Assembly: GCA_947034885.2 (NCBI GenBank)
Contig: OX344750.2
Span: 12,580,053 to 12,644,052, forward strand
Length of the DNA: 64,000 bases
Reading direction: 5' to 3'
Origin: Thuidium tamariscinum
Lineage: Eukaryota; Streptophyta; Bryopsida; Hypnales; Thuidiaceae
A model generated the notes under the pieces. That model made no database searches. It saw nothing but the letters and a program-made list of their open reading frames with translations, and was not told the DNA's origin. The position numbers and the translations under genes are program-made. Positions 59,751-64,000 of this stretch are shown here, piece by piece (positions within the stretch are counted from its first letter, which is position 1; each line of letters starts with the position of its first letter).

Positions 59751-60890
59751 ACTTTACAAGTGGACATTGAAAGTTGTACAAAAGCAAAGGAACATAACAC
59801 AAGGACCTAACAGAAGAGCAATGGCAATCAAATATTCCTAAGGAAAAAAATGGTTGCAAAGAACTCTTCATAAAAGAAATCCACCAAGAGTTCTATAGGG
59901 CCAGTCAAAATCCGATTCAAATCCACCACATATATATGCATTCATAGAAGAATTTGTGAGGATGGTGTGACTACCCCTAAAATATACATAGCTACAGTAG
60001 AATCCTTCATATTTAAATAGCTAAAATATGAATACCAACTAATAATCATACAAACTGCTTATTTTGCCATTCCAATTTTTTGCATAGTATGGAAAAAAGT
60101 GAATTTTTTGGCCTAGCATAATTAATACCAACTTCTTAGTTCTTACACAATTCTAATCAAGCATACCAATGTTCAATTTCTTAAAAATCAAAACTTCATT
60201 TTTTGGTAAATATTTTCATTTAATTTTCATGGTAATTCATTGAAAAACATTGGTGATTGAAGATTGAACTCTTCAATCCTAAATTATATTGTTGTTACTC
60301 GATAATGTGTTTTTGTATATGAGAGACAAGTGTATGGATGTTTCCTACATTTTTATGCAATTGGACTCAAAAAATTTATCAGCAATTGTTTTCAAGAAAA
60401 TATTATGTGAAACCATGAAAATTGACTTTAATAATTTACCAAAAATGAGATTTTGCTTGTTTGAAACTGGAACTTGGTGTGCTTGATTGGGATTGCATGA
60501 GAATTGAGTGTACATTATGCAAGATCAATTCTTTTGTCTAAGTTGCAGACAATTCATTACTAACTGGCACTGTACAAGACCAAATATGGGCGCAAAACCC
60601 GGAGCAGAACCCGAAACATAAAGTGATTCTTCACAAAGGCTATTTTTACACAAGGGCCCACTCGTCTCCTCTTTCTCCCTTTCTAAGAAAACCCATCATG
60701 GGTAAGCTTATATAAGAGCCTTGTGCAATTGATCCTACTTCGGAGGTCACCTCAGTTGCTAGAGTCGATCTATCCGTTGTCGTGAGGTAAATGCGTACAC
60801 TATTTAAAATGTATACGTATTTTATATTCAAATTAGATTTTAGTATTTAAGTTTTAGAATCTATTTTTAGGTTTGAAGTTCAACACTAAA
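59751..60890. other. AT-rich DNA and probable 5' region of the gypsy element
   Basis: No gene was found. The GC-richer segment 60580-60790, with TTATATAAGAG at about 60708, may be LTR or leader sequence of the gypsy element, but I could not define an LTR or primer-binding site. Confidence 0.4.
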
Positions 60891-63286
60891 ATGTTGAACT
60901 GGAGGGTTTTTATGAAGTCATGAGATTTGATGGCAAAAACATCTCCAAGTTTTTGAGAACCTATGTTTGTGAAATGGAGGTGCAACAAGTTGGAGAGCCC
61001 CTCATGCTACAGACATTTGATATGGCGGTTGTACCTGACATCAGAGAGCGGGTACATGAGATCCGTGTGACCGCTGCTTCATAGGTTAGATTTGCTGAGC
61101 AGCTACAAGATGAGTTCTTTGAAGAAGATTCGGAGAGAATGACCAAGAGAGCCTTTCTTGAGTGGGTTGAACAACGACCGGGCAACAATATGGGCCCAAA
61201 TGAGCTGCTTAGAGGTTTTGAGAAGAAGTATACTCAATTGCCTTTAGCAGAAAGGCGCCTTCTTGATTCTAGGAAGGCAGAGTTATTTCTTTAAGTAGCC
61301 GATGATGTTCTTGAAGACAGACTTCTACTGCTTCTTGGAGATCGTACTACCGAAGGCGGTTTCACTAATGATTGGAGGAGTGTGGAGGAGACAGTCACTC
61401 TTTTGGCCAAGCAACAACGTGTGAGGTCAAGAGGAGTAGGAGCAAGGATTGACATAGAGCCTATTTACACTTCTAAAACTCCTAAGGTGTCTTTTGCTCC
61501 TTCACCTTCTACACCTTCTACTTCTTCACCTTCCGTTCCTTCAACTCCTACCATGAAGAACATCAAGCCCAATGAAGAAAGTGTCCTTGAAGAACTTGTC
61601 AAAGGATTTAGAGAGCTAAAGGTAGAGTTTACAGAGCTAAAGAAATCTAGAGGGGCTTCTTCTTCCTCTCAGCTATCAGATGGAGTAAGGAAATACCCTA
61701 GGAGATGTGTTTGGTGTGATGAGGAGACTGAACATACTTTGAGAGGATGTGAATCTTATGAGGAAATGCTCAAGAATGGACACGTTTTCTACAAAGATGG
61801 CAAAATTCATGAAACATCCACAGACTCACCTTTGAGGACCAACTTTGGAAGAGGAGGCATGAAGAAACTTATGGAAGAGAGAATAGGAAGATCTAGCTTT
61901 GTACAAGTGAACGGATGTGAGACATATCACATTCAAGTGGAAGAACATACAGTTGATGCGTCTCCTGCTCAAAATCGTGCAGTAATGAAGAGAGGAGCTC
62001 AAGCTATAAGAAAGGCAACTGGATGGGAAGATCCTGTAGATGCAAGAAGCATTAGAGCCTTTTTACATGAAGAAGGAATCCATGATAGGATTTATGATGC
62101 TTCAGTCGAGGAGAAGCGGGTGAGAGTTGATGGTGAAGATGATGAAGAGCCAATATCAAAGAGAAGACCTCCAGTACAGAGTGACCCTGCAAAGCAAATG
62201 AGGAAGAGAGTTCCTACAAGGTCAAAGACTGCTAGCCCTGAATTTGTGCATCCAAGAGATGCTCCACTACCTCATAAAGATGGGGGGCAATCTAGTAGCA
62301 CAAAGAAGGATCAAGTGAAGGAAGACTCAAGCAAAGGCAAAACAAAGGGCCCTGCTTACAAACTCTCATCAGACATTGAAAACTCCATTGATTTGAAGGG
62401 AGTTTTAGAAGAGAGAATCTTGGATGCCAAGATTGAATTCACTTTAAGGGAAGCACTTGGCATTGCCAAGAAAGATTTTCATGAGCTGATCATAGACATT
62501 ATCAAAAGAAAGAGGCAGATGACTGCTGAGGCTGTGATGGTGAGCGCTTTGGACACCCATGTGACTAAAGATGAAGAAACAGAGATTGATGAAGTTTTTG
62601 CCATGATGGATGAGCCTATAGTTCGAAGAGATGAAAATGCAAATCTTCGTGTGGTGGAAGAAAGACTAGAGGGGGTGGCCAGTACTTATAATGTAAAGAT
62701 TGAGGCATTGGAGGAGGAAGATTCGAAGGTTGAGACTCAAACTTTTGAATGTGCTTATGATCATGATGTGAAGGAGAAACATGATGAGAAGGATGAATTT
62801 CACCTTCCATTTTGGGCTAGAGCCACTACTGAAACCAAAGTGAAGCTTGAAGGATTAGATGAGCCTGTACTTGCTCTTGTTGATCATGGCTCTGAAATCA
62901 ACATCATTTCTAGAAATGTGTATGAAAAGGGCAAATGGCCAATTGACACCGAACATGGTTGGGTCATGAGAGCAGCTAATAGTGGGCGCACTCAATTGCA
63001 TGGAGCTTGTCCATCTCTTTCCACAAAGATTGAAGATGTATATGTTGAACAAAACTTTTTTGTTCAAAATTTCAGTGCATATCCAGTACTTTTGGGCCAA
63101 CCGTTTATCACTGCTTCACGAATGGAGACTAAAGTATTGGATGATGGATCACACTATGCTCAAATTCGAAGCATTGATGGAAAGAAGTCAGTACAATTTT
63201 TGACCGTAAGAGCCAATAATGAAAGGCACCGACTTCAACTTAGGGAGACTCCTCTTCCTACTTCTATTAACTTTCCAAATTTTTAA
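60891..63286 (+). pseudogene. Gypsy gag-protease, with early stops
   Basis: A likely start is ATG at 60891 (MLNWRVF), with a frameshift near 60912. The main frame then reads VMRFDGKN and ERMTKRAFLEWVEQRP, with in-frame TAG at 61082-61084 and TAA at 61292-61294, and is open from there to TAA at 63284-63286. Motifs: CVWCDEETEHTLRGC, a C-x2-C-x5-H-x4-C variant of the gag zinc knuckle (about 61707-61751). The aspartic protease has LALVDHGSEINII, with D-H-G-S in place of D-T/S-G (about 62870-62910). Downstream FVQNFSAYPVLLGQPFI completes the protease fold. A 634-codon open segment without ATG start at 61382 is the longest piece. Confidence 0.85.
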
Positions 63287-64000
63287 AGGGCACAAGTGGA
63301 GTGAGGGGATCTACTTGTGCCAAAACATTTGAAGATGTTAAAGTCCCCAATGTGCATGCTATTGTTGGGTGTGGGATTTTGAGTGTAACTAGAGATGAAG
63401 TTATCAGTTTTACAAATATTCAAGACTTAGAACCTATGTATAAAAGATTTGTGAGAAAGATGGAGAAAAACCTAAAAAGAGTGAAGATTTTAGAGGAAGA
63501 TGAAGTCATCTCAGGAGTTTACGAGGAAAATGGTATACCTGATAATTTTTTGCAAATTTTGCAAGAAATAAAGGAAAACAAAGAAGCTGATATGGCTGAT
63601 CCTTATATAATAAGTGTTCATTCAACTTCATTATATCATGAGATTTCAACAACAATTACAGAGCTACATAATTCAAAAATGGATGGGCATAGACTAGAAG
63701 CTGCAGTGCATACTAAGTACAAGACTGTGGCCAAGAAGGTGAAGCCCGTGGCTACTCAGCTACCATCTAATACTAATGAGCATATCAAGCAAGCTGAAAA
63801 AGAGCCAAGTTTGAGGGAGACAAGAAAGATTGGGCACAAGTTTACTAAAGAGAGTTTGGGAAGCTTGAAGATTGGAGGAAGTGATTTTTTGACTGAGCCA
63901 GAGAAGAAAAAATTTAAAGACATGCTTGCTTTGCATGGGAAGGTCTTTGCTTCTTCGCCAGATGAGATTGGTTGTGTGCAACCAAGTGTTGTAACGCCTA
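63283..64000 (+). CDS. Gypsy pol, reverse-transcriptase N-terminal part (runs off the end)
   Basis: This frame is open from 63283 to the window end and is shifted by -1 relative to gag-protease. It starts LKGTSGVRGSTCAKTFEDV and ends near FKDMLALHGKVFASSPDEI. The latter is the segment just before the catalytic core in gypsy reverse transcriptases of this type. The overlap with gag at AAATTTTTAAA and the immediate stop TAA suggest a programmed -1 frameshift. A random one-base indel in the T run is the alternative. Confidence 0.75.

Larger units (their letters stand above)
60891..64000 (+). mobile_element. Ty3/gypsy retrotransposon, 5' part, continues beyond the window
   Basis: Gag, a zinc-knuckle-like motif, an aspartic protease and the start of reverse transcriptase follow in gypsy order. 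No 3' part lies in the window. The retention of long open frames suggests it is younger than the copia remnant at 36 kb. Confidence 0.85.

Overview
The window looks like nuclear DNA of a land plant. It contains decayed pieces of a chloroplast-import gene (Tic22 family), a thimet-type oligopeptidase and a plant RECQSIM helicase. It also has plant Ty1/copia and Ty3/gypsy retroelements, canonical GT-AG introns and short runs of the plant telomere repeat TTTAGGG. The DNA is AT-rich and gene-poor, and nearly every reading frame is broken. I cannot name the species.

The main discovery is that positions 15114-57617 (42,504 bp) appear to be one giant hAT-superfamily DNA transposon. It starts with CAGGGTTGTCATA, ends with the inverse TATGACAACCCTG, and has a perfect 8-bp target-site duplication, GTGATAAC, on both sides. 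It carries a hAT transposase gene (51389-54995, damaged), a divergent gene pair (a pseudokinase-like gene at 17746-19227 on the minus strand and an unknown ORF at 19464-19922), and a long coiled-coil/RING-H2 gene (22401-24686, two in-frame stops). GC-rich arrays of a GTCCGCGCCCTGAC-like motif lie just inside both ends, in opposite orientations. The same motif forms the upstream regions of the RING gene and the transposase gene, each followed by a TATATAAA box. A fifth array at 27.6-28.4 kb has no gene after it.

The giant element has itself been colonised. It holds a 5'-truncated copia element (about 36.04-38.42 kb), two MITE-like elements, and a collinear run of captured gene fragments with introns: Tic22 (40189-42145), thimet oligopeptidase (42992-44348) and RECQSIM (44525-46533). 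Possible CACTA-type ends at 32843 and 49773 bracket this run. Several kilobases are satellite-like arrays, two of which are inverted with respect to each other (15.4-17.45 and 25.0-27.1 kb), plus an inverted repeat of about 0.6 kb per arm at 55.4-56.8 kb.

Outside the giant element, the left flank has a copia retrotransposon (14-7013, minus strand). Its two 216-bp LTRs differ at one base, yet its genes are broken, and a 648-bp LTR-like insertion interrupts its integrase. The left flank then has AT-rich DNA with three MITE-like elements. The giant element seems to sit in an intron of an unrecognised gene, with candidate exons at 14555-14840 and 57804-58215 whose splice phases agree. The right flank has a further MITE-like copy and the gag-protease-pol start of a gypsy element that runs off the window end.

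All assignments come from reading the sequence; no database or computation was used.
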